From contig DHFM01000041.1 of assembly GCA_002400405.1 (NCBI GenBank), forward strand, positions 1 to 5,559: 5,559 nucleotides of DNA. The letters are read 5' to 3'. This document shows positions 1-5,559 of this stretch, piece by piece; position 1 is the first letter of the stretch; each line of letters opens with the position of its first letter. Position numbers and translations under genes: made by a program. The DNA is from Candidatus Moranbacteria bacterium UBA4824. GTDB lineage: Bacteria > Patescibacteriota > Minisyncoccia > Moranbacterales > UBA2206. Under the pieces are notes generated by a model. It did not search any database. It was not told where the DNA came from and worked only from the letters and a program-made list of their open reading frames with translations.

Positions 1-312
1 ATGGAAGAAAATTTAAAATACAGCAAGCACAAAGAAATAAAAGGTAAAAAAGCCTACGATAAATACGATAACTACGACGCCATAGAAGTCCCGTTCACCG
101 ATGCCATTCCCAACGACTACGACGGCGTAATGGGCGTTCCCATCAGCTTTTTGGACAAATATTCGCCCGATCAGTTTAAGATTGTTGGAGGCACAGCCAA
201 CGGACAAGTACCCGGTGAATTTAAGATTGGTAATTTTAATGTATATAATAACCCAGTCTCAAGGGGCAAAAAAATTTACCAAAGAATTTTAATTAAACGT
301 AAGAAAAAATAA
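1..312 (+). CDS. EcoRI-type adenine-specific DNA methyltransferase, C-terminal part (5' end outside window)
   Basis: This open frame of 103 residues matches the C-terminal end of the EcoRI-type adenine-N6 DNA methyltransferase family (PF13651-like), enzymes of about 300 or more residues that methylate adenine in a target site to protect host DNA. The visible family signature is YDNYDAIEVP (residues 22-31), followed by DYDGVMGVPISFLDKY (39-54) and a basic tail ending in ILIKRKKK. The catalytic NPPF-type motif and SAM-binding region lie upstream and are not in the window, so activity cannot be judged. The ATG at position 1 is very probably an internal methionine, because family members have the YDNYDAI motif far from their N terminus. 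The stop is one base before the next start, implying co-transcription. GC is roughly 48% at first and falls sharply over the last 80-100 bases. Family assignment is by recalled motif similarity and is fairly secure. Confidence 0.85.
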   Translation: MEENLKYSKHKEIKGKKAYDKYDNYDAIEVPFTDAIPNDYDGVMGVPISFLDKYSPDQFKIVGGTANGQVPGEFKIGNFNVYNNPVSRGKKIYQRILIKRKKK

Positions 313-313
313 C

Positions 314-2521
314 ATGAACAAATTAAAAATTGAATTACAAAATTGTTATGGAATAAAAAAGCTCAATCATGAGTTTGATTTTTCAGATTGCAAAACTTTT
401 GTAATTTATGCACCGAATGGAGTAATGAAAACTTCATTTGCAAAAACTCTTAAAAATATTGCAAATGGCGAGCAGCCATGCGATCAAATAGATGAGGCTT
501 TAAAACCAGTTTATAATTTCTTTATCGATAATTCCAACACTCAAATTAAACCAGAAGAAATATGTGTTATAGAACATTATAACGAAAAAGTGTTTGATTT
601 ATCGGAAGATAAAATTCTTACCCTTTTGGCGGACGATAAAACTAAAAAAGAATATTTAGCAATCTTTAGTGAAATTGAAAATCTTAAAAAATCCACTATT
701 TCTGGATTGAAAAAAATATCAGGTAGTAGTAATTATGAATTTGAAATTATAGAATCATTTTCTAATCTTAATAAAAAGAACATTTTTGAGATTTTTGAAG
801 CTATTTTAAATAATATTGAAAAATCAAAAGATTCATTTGAATTTAAATATAACCATATTTTTGATAAAGGCGGAAAAGTTAAAAAATTCCTGCAAGAAAA
901 TTTTATGTTGTTAAAACAATATATTGAAAAATATGATGAATTAATTAGCCAATCTATCTTTTTTGCAAAAAATGCCGATCATGTTTTTGGCACAACAGAA
1001 GCAAAAATCCTTAGCAAATCACTTGAAGGAGATGAATATTTTATTGCTGGACATAAATTAGTATTAAAATCTCACGGAGAGATATCTGCTAAAAATAAAT
1101 TATCAGAAATTATAGAGAAAGAAATCTCTAAAATATTTGGCGATAAAGAGCTAAAAGAAATTTTTGATAAAATTGATAATTTGCTTGATGCCAACAAAGA
1201 ACTGCAAACTTTTAAAAAGGTTATTGAAAAAGATAATGCGATTTTATTAAGGTTAAGTGATTATGATGTGTTTAGAAGAGAAGTATGGTTTTGTTTCTTA
1301 AGGCAAATTGAGGTGGGTATAAAATCATTAGTTGAATTATACGATCAAAAAAAGAGTGACTTAGAAAAGATTATACAAAAAGCAAAAGATAATCAATCGC
1401 AATGGGAAAGTGCTATTAAAGAATTTGAAAATAGATTTGTTAATAACCCATTTACTCTTGAAATTAAAAACAAGGCTGATTCAGTATTAAACGAGGAAAC
1501 TCCAGCAATTGATTTTAAATTTCAAGGGAAAAATATTGAAAGAAATAATTTAATAGAGAATATATTGAGCCAAGGAGAAAAACGAGCTTTTTATATTTTA
1601 AACATTATATTTGAAATTAAATCTAGGCAATTACAAAATAAAAAGACATTATTTATTATTGATGATATAGCAGATTCTTTTGATTATAAAAACAAATATG
1701 CAATCATTGAATACCTAAACGATCTATCAAAAGAAGATAATTTTTGCTCAATAATTTTAACTCATAATTTTGATTTCTTTAGAACACTTCAATCAAGAAT
1801 TTTGCAAGACAATAAATGGGATTATTCTTTTGTTGCCGAAAGATTAAAAGATGAAATTAAATTAATTAAAGCGGGGAGCAGAAATGTTATCGATCCATTT
1901 TCCAGTTGGAAGCATAGTGTTAATAATAATGAAAAACATTTGATTGCTTGTATTCCCTTTGTGAGAAATTTAATAGACTTTAAAGAAGGTAAAGATAATA
2001 ATAATTATTCACTTCTAACGCACGCTCTTCATAGAAAATCCATAAATGGATCTGTTAAGGCAACAGCAGATATTGTCATTGATGATTTACAGGTACCATT
2101 TTCGAGAGTTTTATCAAATATCTCATTTACATTTGCAGACATAAATAAAAAAATTGTTGATGTTATTGAAGAACAGATTACGGTAATAAAAACAACGCAA
2201 AATTCCGATTCAATTGTCTTAGAAGACAAAATTGTTCTTGCTATTGGAATTAGATTAAAGGCAGAGGAATATATGTGGTCAAAAGTATCAGACCAAACGG
2301 CAATTTCTAAAAACCAAACAGGTAAACTTTTCCAAAGGTATAAAGACGAGTTTAAACAAGATCAAATGCATAGCGAAGCAATAAAAACTTTGGAAAGTAT
2401 GAATATAATGACTCCTGAAAATATACATCTAAATTCTTTCATGTATGAGCCAATCTTGGATATGGGTATAGATGAATTAAAAAATTTATACGACAAAGTT
2501 TGTAATTTATTATTAAAATAA
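314..2521 (+). CDS. ABC/SMC-like AAA ATPase (RloC/PrrC-like ATPase class), putative defence protein
   Basis: This 735-residue protein is a split-ABC ATPase. The N-terminal P-loop is YAPNGVMKTS (residues 32-41), where a canonical Walker A would have Gly before the Lys but Met38 is found. A charged, helical, probably coiled-coil middle follows (about 110-375). The C-terminal ATPase half has the ABC signature LSQGE (418-422), Walker B and D-loop LFIIDDIADSFD (446-457) and the switch histidine in ILTHNFDFF (His484). Such arrangements occur in SMC/Rad50-like proteins and in the ATPase part of the anticodon nucleases PrrC and RloC. The last ~200 residues (for example FVRNLIDF at 549-556 and ENIHLNSFMYEPILDM at 702-717) recall an uncharacterised family of bacterial ATPases; I see no RxxxxH HEPN nuclease motif there. 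The start is one base after the methylase stop, with no strong Shine-Dalgarno. GC is very low, roughly 27%. A role as a sensor or motor in a defence module is inferred. It could instead be a DNA-repair-like ATPase. Confidence 0.85.
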   Translation: MNKLKIELQNCYGIKKLNHEFDFSDCKTFVIYAPNGVMKTSFAKTLKNIANGEQPCDQIDEALKPVYNFFIDNSNTQIKPEEICVIEHYNEKVFDLSEDKILTLLADDKTKKEYLAIFSEIENLKKSTISGLKKISGSSNYEFEIIESFSNLNKKNIFEIFEAILNNIEKSKDSFEFKYNHIFDKGGKVKKFLQENFMLLKQYIEKYDELISQSIFFAKNADHVFGTTEAKILSKSLEGDEYFIAGHKLVLKSHGEISAKNKLSEIIEKEISKIFGDKELKEIFDKIDNLLDANKELQTFKKVIEKDNAILLRLSDYDVFRREVWFCFLRQIEVGIKSLVELYDQKKSDLEKIIQKAKDNQSQWESAIKEFENRFVNNPFTLEIKNKADSVLNEETPAIDFKFQGKNIERNNLIENILSQGEKRAFYILNIIFEIKSRQLQNKKTLFIIDDIADSFDYKNKYAIIEYLNDLSKEDNFCSIILTHNFDFFRTLQSRILQDNKWDYSFVAERLKDEIKLIKAGSRNVIDPFSSWKHSVNNNEKHLIACIPFVRNLIDFKEGKDNNNYSLLTHALHRKSINGSVKATADIVIDDLQVPFSRVLSNISFTFADINKKIVDVIEEQITVIKTTQNSDSIVLEDKIVLAIGIRLKAEEYMWSKVSDQTAISKNQTGKLFQRYKDEFKQDQMHSEAIKTLESMNIMTPENIHLNSFMYEPILDMGIDELKNLYDKVCNLLLK

Positions 2522-2528
2522 AAACTAT

Positions 2529-3806
2529 ATGAATGAAATTATATGCCCACATTGTAAAAAAGCTTTCAAGGTTGATGAAGCAGGGTTTGCAGATATATTA
2601 AAGCAAGTTCGTGATCATCAATTTGAAAAAGAATTGCATGATCGACTAGAAATTGCGGAAAAAGATAAAGAAAGTGCCGTTAAATTAGCCGAATCCAATC
2701 TCAAAAATACATTTCAAGGCGAACTGGCGAAGAAAGATAAGGAGCTATCAGAGCTAAGAGCCGAAAAAGACCGCAATCTTGCGGAACAATTAGCAGAAAA
2801 AGAGGCTGAACTTGCCGAAATGAAATCAAAAATTGATAAATCGGAAATAGAGAAAAAACTTTGCGTTGCTGAAGCCATCAAAAAGATTGAAAAAGAACGC
2901 GATGATTTGGCTAACAATCTAAAAAACAAAGAAACGGAAAAACAACTACTGGAAAAATCATTGCTTGAAAAATATTCCGCAGAATTGAAAACTAAAGACG
3001 ATATTATCAAAATGAAAAATGACGAGATTGCTCTTCGCAAAGATATGAAGATTAGGCTTTCAACCAAGATGATTGGAGAAACGCTTGAACAACATTGCGA
3101 AACAGAATTTAACAAACTTCGCGCCACCGCTTTCCAACACGCTTATTTTGAAAAGGATAATGACTCAAAAACTGGGAGCAAAGGAGATTATATTTATAAA
3201 GAAACCGATGAAACCGGCAATGAAATTGTCTCAATCATGTTTGAAATGAAAAACGAAAGCGATGAAACTGCCACAAAAAAACGAAATGAAGACTTTTTGC
3301 GAGAATTAGATAAAGACCGCAGTGAAAAGAAGTGCGAATATGCTATTCTCGTTTCGCTTTTAGAGGTTGAAAATGAGCTATATAATACTGGGATTGTTGA
3401 TGTTTCTCATAAATATCCCAAAATGTATGTCATTCGCCCGCAATTTTTTATTCCTATAATAACACTGTTGCGCAATATGGCGATGAACTCTCTGAAATAT
3501 AAAGCTGAACTTGCTTTAATAAGAAATGAAAACATTGATATTACTAATTTTGAGGATAATATAAATAAATTTAAGGAGGGTTTTGCTAGAAATTACGATC
3601 TTGCTAGCCGTAAATTTAAGATTGCTATTGAAGAAATAGATAAAACTATTGATCACCTGCAAAAAACAAAAGACTCTCTCTTGTCTTCCGAAAATAATCT
3701 TCGCCTCGCTAATAATAAAGCTGAAGATTTGACGATTAAAAGATTAACGCGAGGAAATCCTACAATGGAGGCTAAATTTGCAGAAATTGCTGATACCGAT
3801 AACTAA
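2529..3806 (+). CDS. DUF2130 (COG4487) domain protein, coiled coil plus putative PD-(D/E)XK-like nuclease core
   Basis: This 425-residue protein matches the DUF2130 family, whose biochemical role is not established. The N terminus has a CPHC knuckle (residues 6-9), only half of a usual four-cysteine zinc ribbon. Residues about 30-175 are rich in Lys, Glu and Leu and should form a long coiled coil. The conserved globular part (about 170-380) contains MIGETLEQHCE (181-191), then SKGDYIY with Asp220, then MFEMKNE with Glu239 and Lys241. This spacing of Glu-helix, Asp and ExK resembles the active site of PD-(D/E)XK nucleases, so a DNA-cleaving role is a reasonable inference, not a demonstrated one. 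A second helical stretch (about 340-405) precedes the charged C terminus. The gene starts 7 bases after the ATPase stop without a clear Shine-Dalgarno, suggesting an operon and a shared function. GC is roughly 37%, between that of the ATPase gene and the later genes. No truncation is seen. Confidence 0.88.
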   Translation: MNEIICPHCKKAFKVDEAGFADILKQVRDHQFEKELHDRLEIAEKDKESAVKLAESNLKNTFQGELAKKDKELSELRAEKDRNLAEQLAEKEAELAEMKSKIDKSEIEKKLCVAEAIKKIEKERDDLANNLKNKETEKQLLEKSLLEKYSAELKTKDDIIKMKNDEIALRKDMKIRLSTKMIGETLEQHCETEFNKLRATAFQHAYFEKDNDSKTGSKGDYIYKETDETGNEIVSIMFEMKNESDETATKKRNEDFLRELDKDRSEKKCEYAILVSLLEVENELYNTGIVDVSHKYPKMYVIRPQFFIPIITLLRNMAMNSLKYKAELALIRNENIDITNFEDNINKFKEGFARNYDLASRKFKIAIEEIDKTIDHLQKTKDSLLSSENNLRLANNKAEDLTIKRLTRGNPTMEAKFAEIADTDN

Positions 3807-3823
3807 AACTCGGCAAACAATAT

Positions 3824-3875
3824 ATGAAAACCACTTTGAAGACTGATATTTCGGTTGATGATATTTGCGAGGGGT
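3824..3875 (+). repeat. 52-bp direct repeat, copy 1
   Basis: This copy matches positions 4887-4938 at 50 of 52 bases in the same orientation. The repeat begins at the ATG, or just before it, since both copies also share a CAATAT/CAATAAT-like lead. It ends after GCGAGGGGT. The distance between copy starts is 1,063 bp, and the interval holds the NYN remnant and the BRO gene. Confidence 0.95.
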
Positions 3876-3877
3876 AA
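3824..3877 (+). pseudogene. 5' scrap of a DUF262 gene (17 codons then stop)
   Basis: Seventeen codons starting MKTTLKTDISVDDICEG are identical in protein sequence to the start of the DUF262 gene at 4887, then run straight into TAA at 3875-3877. The DNA match ends at this junction and the next bases are unrelated. The two nucleotide differences from the intact copy are both silent (ACT/ACC Thr7 and GAT/GAC Asp8). It begins 17 bases after the DUF2130 stop. It is most simply a truncated gene remnant left by recombination; translation as a 17-residue peptide is possible but unsupported. Confidence 0.85.
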
Positions 3878-3887
3878 AAAAATTATT

Positions 3888-4042
3888 ATGGAGAAAAAGC
3901 GGGGGAACAATTTGGGTTTTGTTGACGGGCAAAATTTGTATATGGGAACCAATCGAAATTCCGCCAATATTTAACCAAAAAATATTCCATTCAAAAGACC
4001 TGCTGTTTTATAGTCAAAAATATTGGCATTGGCATAAAATAA
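3888..4042 (+). pseudogene. Frameshifted, truncated NYN-domain (LabA/DUF88-like, PIN-fold RNase) gene remnant
   Basis: From ATG 3888 the frame reads NNLGFVDGQNLYMGT, matching the start of NYN-domain proteins, PIN-like putative RNases whose first strand carries an Asp of the metal site (FxDGQNLY; here Asp13). That frame stops at 3972-3974. A second frame from 3956 to the TAA at 4040-4042 reads KFRQYLTKKYSIQKTCCFIV, which matches the segment that normally follows (FRxYLxxKYxVxxAYxFIG). About eight to ten residues that usually lie between the two blocks are missing and the frame has shifted. The rest of the domain, normally another 100 or more residues with further catalytic acids, is absent. 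The product is therefore non-functional. The GAGGGG at the end of the upstream repeat lies 13 bases before this ATG, too far for an ideal ribosome site. The assignment rests on two adjacent motif matches in two frames and is moderately sure. Confidence 0.7.
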
Positions 4043-4046
4043 ATTT

Positions 4047-4832
4047 ATGGAAAATAAAAAATCGGAAAAAATCGCGATTTTTAACGGTAAGCGAATCCGG
4101 CGGGTTTGGGATGATAAAAAAGAGCTGTGGTATTTTGCGGTAGCGGATGTAATCGCTGTTTTGACAAAAAGCGCTGATCCGAGAAATTATTGGAAAGTGC
4201 TTAAAAATCGTTTAAAGCAAGAGGGCAGCGAGGTGGTTACAAAATGTAACCAACTGAAAATGCCGGCCGCGGACGGAAAATATTATCTTACCGATGCGGC
4301 GGATACGGAAACTTTGCTTCGCCTTATTCAGTCGATTCCTTCGCCCAACGCCGAGCCGTTCAAGCTTTGGCTGGCGCGCGTGGGCTATGAAAGACTGGAA
4401 GAAACCGCGGATCCGGAATTGGCGATCAGCCGCGCCCTAAAGACATATTTGCAAAAAGGCTATAGCAAAGATTGGATAAACCAAAGACTAAAAAGCATTG
4501 AAGTCCGCAAGGCGTTGACCGATGAATGGGAGATTCGCGGAATGAATGAAGGTTTAGAATTTGCCATTTTGACTGATGAAATCACCAAGGCGTGGACGGG
4601 ATTAACAACGCAGGAATACAAAAAGTTAAAGAATTTGAAAAAAGAAAATTTGTGCGACAATATGACCAATTTGGAATTGGTGTTGAATATGATGGCGGAA
4701 ACCGCCACCACTGAAATTTCGCAAAACCGTCAACCGAAAAATTTTAATGAAAACAAAAAGGTTGCCAAAGAAGGCGGAACCGTGGCGGGCAGTGCCAGAA
4801 AAGATATTAAAAAAGAACCGGTCGCAAAGTGA
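4047..4832 (+). CDS. BRO-N domain protein (phage antirepressor-like), C terminus frameshifted
   Basis: This 261-residue reading frame is a BRO-family N-terminal domain protein (PF02498-like), a DNA-binding domain found in phage antirepressors, baculovirus BRO proteins and many chromosomal genes of unknown role. The Bro-N domain spans about residues 8-115: KIAIFNGKRIRRV (8-20), WYFAVADVIAVLT (28-40), a variable part, then LLRLIQSIPSPNAEPFKLWLARVGYER where Bro-N ends. The second half (about 117-250) is conserved in the long bacterial subfamily: LQKGYSKDWINQRLKSIEVR (135-154), LTDEW (157-161), NLELVLNMMAE, and GGTVAGSARKDI (243-254). The frame stops at TGA 4830-4832, but the usual family ending continues in the -1 frame to 4885, so the original protein was probably 279 residues. 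No Shine-Dalgarno precedes ATG 4047; the start is chosen because the Bro-N domain begins just after it. GC is roughly 45%, well above the ATPase gene. Function here, perhaps transcriptional control of neighbours, is unproven. Confidence 0.88.
   Translation: MENKKSEKIAIFNGKRIRRVWDDKKELWYFAVADVIAVLTKSADPRNYWKVLKNRLKQEGSEVVTKCNQLKMPAADGKYYLTDAADTETLLRLIQSIPSPNAEPFKLWLARVGYERLEETADPELAISRALKTYLQKGYSKDWINQRLKSIEVRKALTDEWEIRGMNEGLEFAILTDEITKAWTGLTTQEYKKLKNLKKENLCDNMTNLELVLNMMAETATTEISQNRQPKNFNENKKVAKEGGTVAGSARKDIKKEPVAK
4067..4082. repeat. Perfect 16-bp palindrome AAAAATCGCGATTTTT inside the BRO gene start
   Basis: The sequence is its own reverse complement over all 16 bases, centred on TCGCGA, and covers codons 7-12 of the BRO gene. 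It could be a dimer-binding operator near the gene start, but the A/T arms also simply encode Lys-Ile-Ala-Ile-Phe. The palindrome is certain; its function is not. Confidence 0.6.
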
Positions 4833-4885
4833 TTACCGGAAAAAACGCCCAAGAATTGAAAAAATTAAAAGATAAAAACCAATAA
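4833..4885 (+). pseudogene. Detached 3' end of the BRO gene in the -1 frame
   Basis: Read in the -1 frame relative to the BRO gene, the sequence around and after its TGA encodes RTGR then KVITGKNAQELKKLKDKNQ, ending at TAA 4883-4885. This is the tail I would expect for this subfamily (ITGKNAxxL). The shift maps to the A6 run at 4809-4814: one extra A there would give a continuous protein of 279 residues ending one base before the DUF262 start. The cause could be a one-base deletion, an assembly error or slippage during expression. Confidence 0.8.
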
Positions 4886-4886
4886 T

Positions 4887-4938
4887 ATGAAAACCACTTT
4901 GAAGACCGACATTTCGGTTGATGATATTTGCGAGGGGT
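4887..4938 (+). repeat. 52-bp direct repeat, copy 2 (start of the DUF262 gene)
   Basis: This is the intact-gene copy of the repeat at 3824-3875. It differs at two positions, both third codon positions and silent. Similarity stops abruptly after base 4938, within codon 18. Confidence 0.95.
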
Positions 4939-5559
4939 TTGTTTACAACGAGCTTGAAGGGAAGGGGCTGTTCGGCCTGTCCGGGAAATTAACCATTCAG
5001 CCGGAATATCAGCGCAATTATATCTACGCCTCCGACGGCGGCAAAAAGGAAATGGCGGTTATTGAATCAATCCTCAAGGGCTATCCTTTGGGTTTGATTT
5101 ATTTTAACAAAGTGAGCGACGATAATCTTGAAGTTTTGGACGGGCAACAGCGCATCACCAGCGTCGGGCGGTTTGTAACCGATAAATTTGCCGTTAAAGA
5201 CGAAAATGGAATGGAGCAGTATTTCAGTGGAATGGCAAAGGACAAAAAAGCCAAGATTTTGGAAACAAAATTATTGATTTACGAATGCGAAGGCGTTGAA
5301 AGCGAGATAAAAGAGTGGTTCAAAACCATCAATATCGCCGGAGTTCCGCTCAAAAATCAAGAACTGCTCAATGCGGTGTATTCTGGCCCGTTTGTGACGC
5401 TCGCCAAAGAAGAATTTTCAAACAGCCAAAATTCAAACAGCCAAAAATGGAGCGCGTATATATCGGGCAGCGCCAACCGCCAAGATTTTTTGGAGCGCGC
5501 GCTTGACTGGACGAGCAAGGGCAAAATAGAGGACTATATGAGCCGCCATCGCTTTGACA
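4887..5559 (+). CDS. DUF262 domain protein (GmrSD/ParB-Srx-like), N-terminal 224 residues; 3' end outside window
   Basis: The frame is open from ATG 4887 to the window edge without a stop, giving 224 residues. DUF262 (PF03235) marks: QPEYQR (38-43), a basic/acidic stretch leading to GYPLG (65-69), LDGQQRITS (84-92) with the DGQQR nucleotide-binding motif, and FKTINIAGVPLKNQELLNAV (145-164), the typical FxxIN-G-xL-xxE block. DUF262 proteins have a ParB/sulfiredoxin-like NTP-binding fold and include GmrS of the type IV restriction system GmrSD, which attacks modified phage DNA. Relatives close to this subfamily often end in an HNH nuclease domain; that part would lie beyond the window, so it is only an expectation. 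If the BRO gene is read through its frameshift, its stop lies one base before this start, so the two were probably an operon. No Shine-Dalgarno is visible. The first 52 bases are repeated upstream at 3824, and a 15-bp in-frame tandem duplication lies at 5418-5447. Confidence 0.9.
   Translation, partial: MKTTLKTDISVDDICEGFVYNELEGKGLFGLSGKLTIQPEYQRNYIYASDGGKKEMAVIESILKGYPLGLIYFNKVSDDNLEVLDGQQRITSVGRFVTDKFAVKDENGMEQYFSGMAKDKKAKILETKLLIYECEGVESEIKEWFKTINIAGVPLKNQELLNAVYSGPFVTLAKEEFSNSQNSNSQKWSAYISGSANRQDFLERALDWTSKGKIEDYMSRHRFD
5418..5447 (+). repeat. 15-bp in-frame tandem duplication in the DUF262 gene
   Basis: TCAAACAGCCAAAAT is followed directly by TCAAACAGCCAAAAA (14 of 15 identical), encoding SNSQN then SNSQK at residues 178-187. 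The frame is kept. It lies in a polar linker-like part after the conserved DUF262 motifs, so it may be tolerated or be a normal feature of the subfamily. Confidence 0.85.

Noticed and set aside
1861..2050. HEPN-type anticodon nuclease motif in the ATPase C-terminal region, as in PrrC/RloC
   Set aside because: Although His and Arg residues are present around residues 533-574, no RxxxxH-like motif was found, so a tRNase activity is not supported.
2714..3127. 137-residue minus-strand frame rich in Ser and Phe
   Set aside because: It is the antisense of the Lys/Glu-rich coiled coil of the DUF2130 gene, which commonly yields long Ser/Phe-rich shadow frames.
3922..3946. TTGACG ... TATATG resembling a promoter for the BRO gene
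   Set aside because: The spacing between the two boxes is too short, and the bases are explained by the FVDGQNLYMG coding remnant.
3965..3987. Short inverted repeat AATATTT / AAATATT as a terminator after DUF2130
   Set aside because: The stem is all A/T, with no following T run and lying in the NYN remnant, so it is unlikely to terminate transcription.
3865..4143. 92-residue open frame across the gap and into the BRO gene
   Set aside because: It runs through the NYN remnant and the BRO gene in a frame unlike the recognisable proteins, and its residues look like no family. It is a chance frame.
4830..4832. TGA read as a sense codon (Gly, as in SR1/Gracilibacteria)
   Set aside because: Reading through in the same frame gives no family-like tail, whereas the -1 frame does. 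No other in-frame TGA is seen in the genes.
5315..5506. 63-residue + strand frame near the window end
   Set aside because: It lies wholly inside the DUF262 gene in another frame; the DUF262 frame has clear motifs.

Overview
The window is about 5.6 kb of a bacterial accessory region with all genes on the + strand. The organism cannot be named from the sequence. The gene families (EcoRI-type methylase, BRO-N protein, NYN fragment, DUF262 protein) and the AT-rich leaders without clear Shine-Dalgarno sequences recall metagenomic Patescibacteria/CPR-type genomes, but this is a tentative impression. The standard bacterial code fits: genes end in TAA, and the single TGA stop is explained by a frameshift.

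Layout: (1) positions 1-312, the C-terminal end of an EcoRI-type adenine methyltransferase cut by the window edge; (2) 314-2521, a 735-residue ABC/SMC-like ATPase of the same broad class as the RloC/PrrC ATPases, with an unusual Walker A; (3) 2529-3806, a DUF2130 (COG4487) protein with a long coiled coil and residues that look like a PD-(D/E)XK nuclease core; (4) 3807-4046, a small gene graveyard holding a 5' scrap of a DUF262 gene and a frameshifted remnant of an NYN-domain RNase gene; (5) 4047-4832, a BRO-N (phage antirepressor-like) protein whose last ~23 codons lie in the -1 frame after an A6 run; (6) 4887 to the window end, the N-terminal 224 residues of a DUF262 (ParB/Srx-like, GmrSD-related) protein, left open by the window edge. 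No tRNA, rRNA, CRISPR array, transposase or convincing terminator was seen.

The first three genes are packed with gaps of 1 and 7 bases and are probably co-transcribed. A methylase, an ABC-type sensor/motor ATPase and a putative nuclease together look like an anti-phage or restriction-like module, followed by further defence- or phage-related genes. This functional link is inferred from context. The ATPase and DUF2130 genes are clearly more AT-rich than the methylase stretch before them and the BRO/DUF262 genes after them, suggesting a mosaic origin.

The most notable structure is a 52-bp direct repeat (50/52 identical) covering the first 17 codons of the DUF262 gene. One copy starts the intact gene at 4887; the other sits 1,063 bp upstream, just after the DUF2130 gene, and brackets the NYN remnant and the BRO gene like a cassette.
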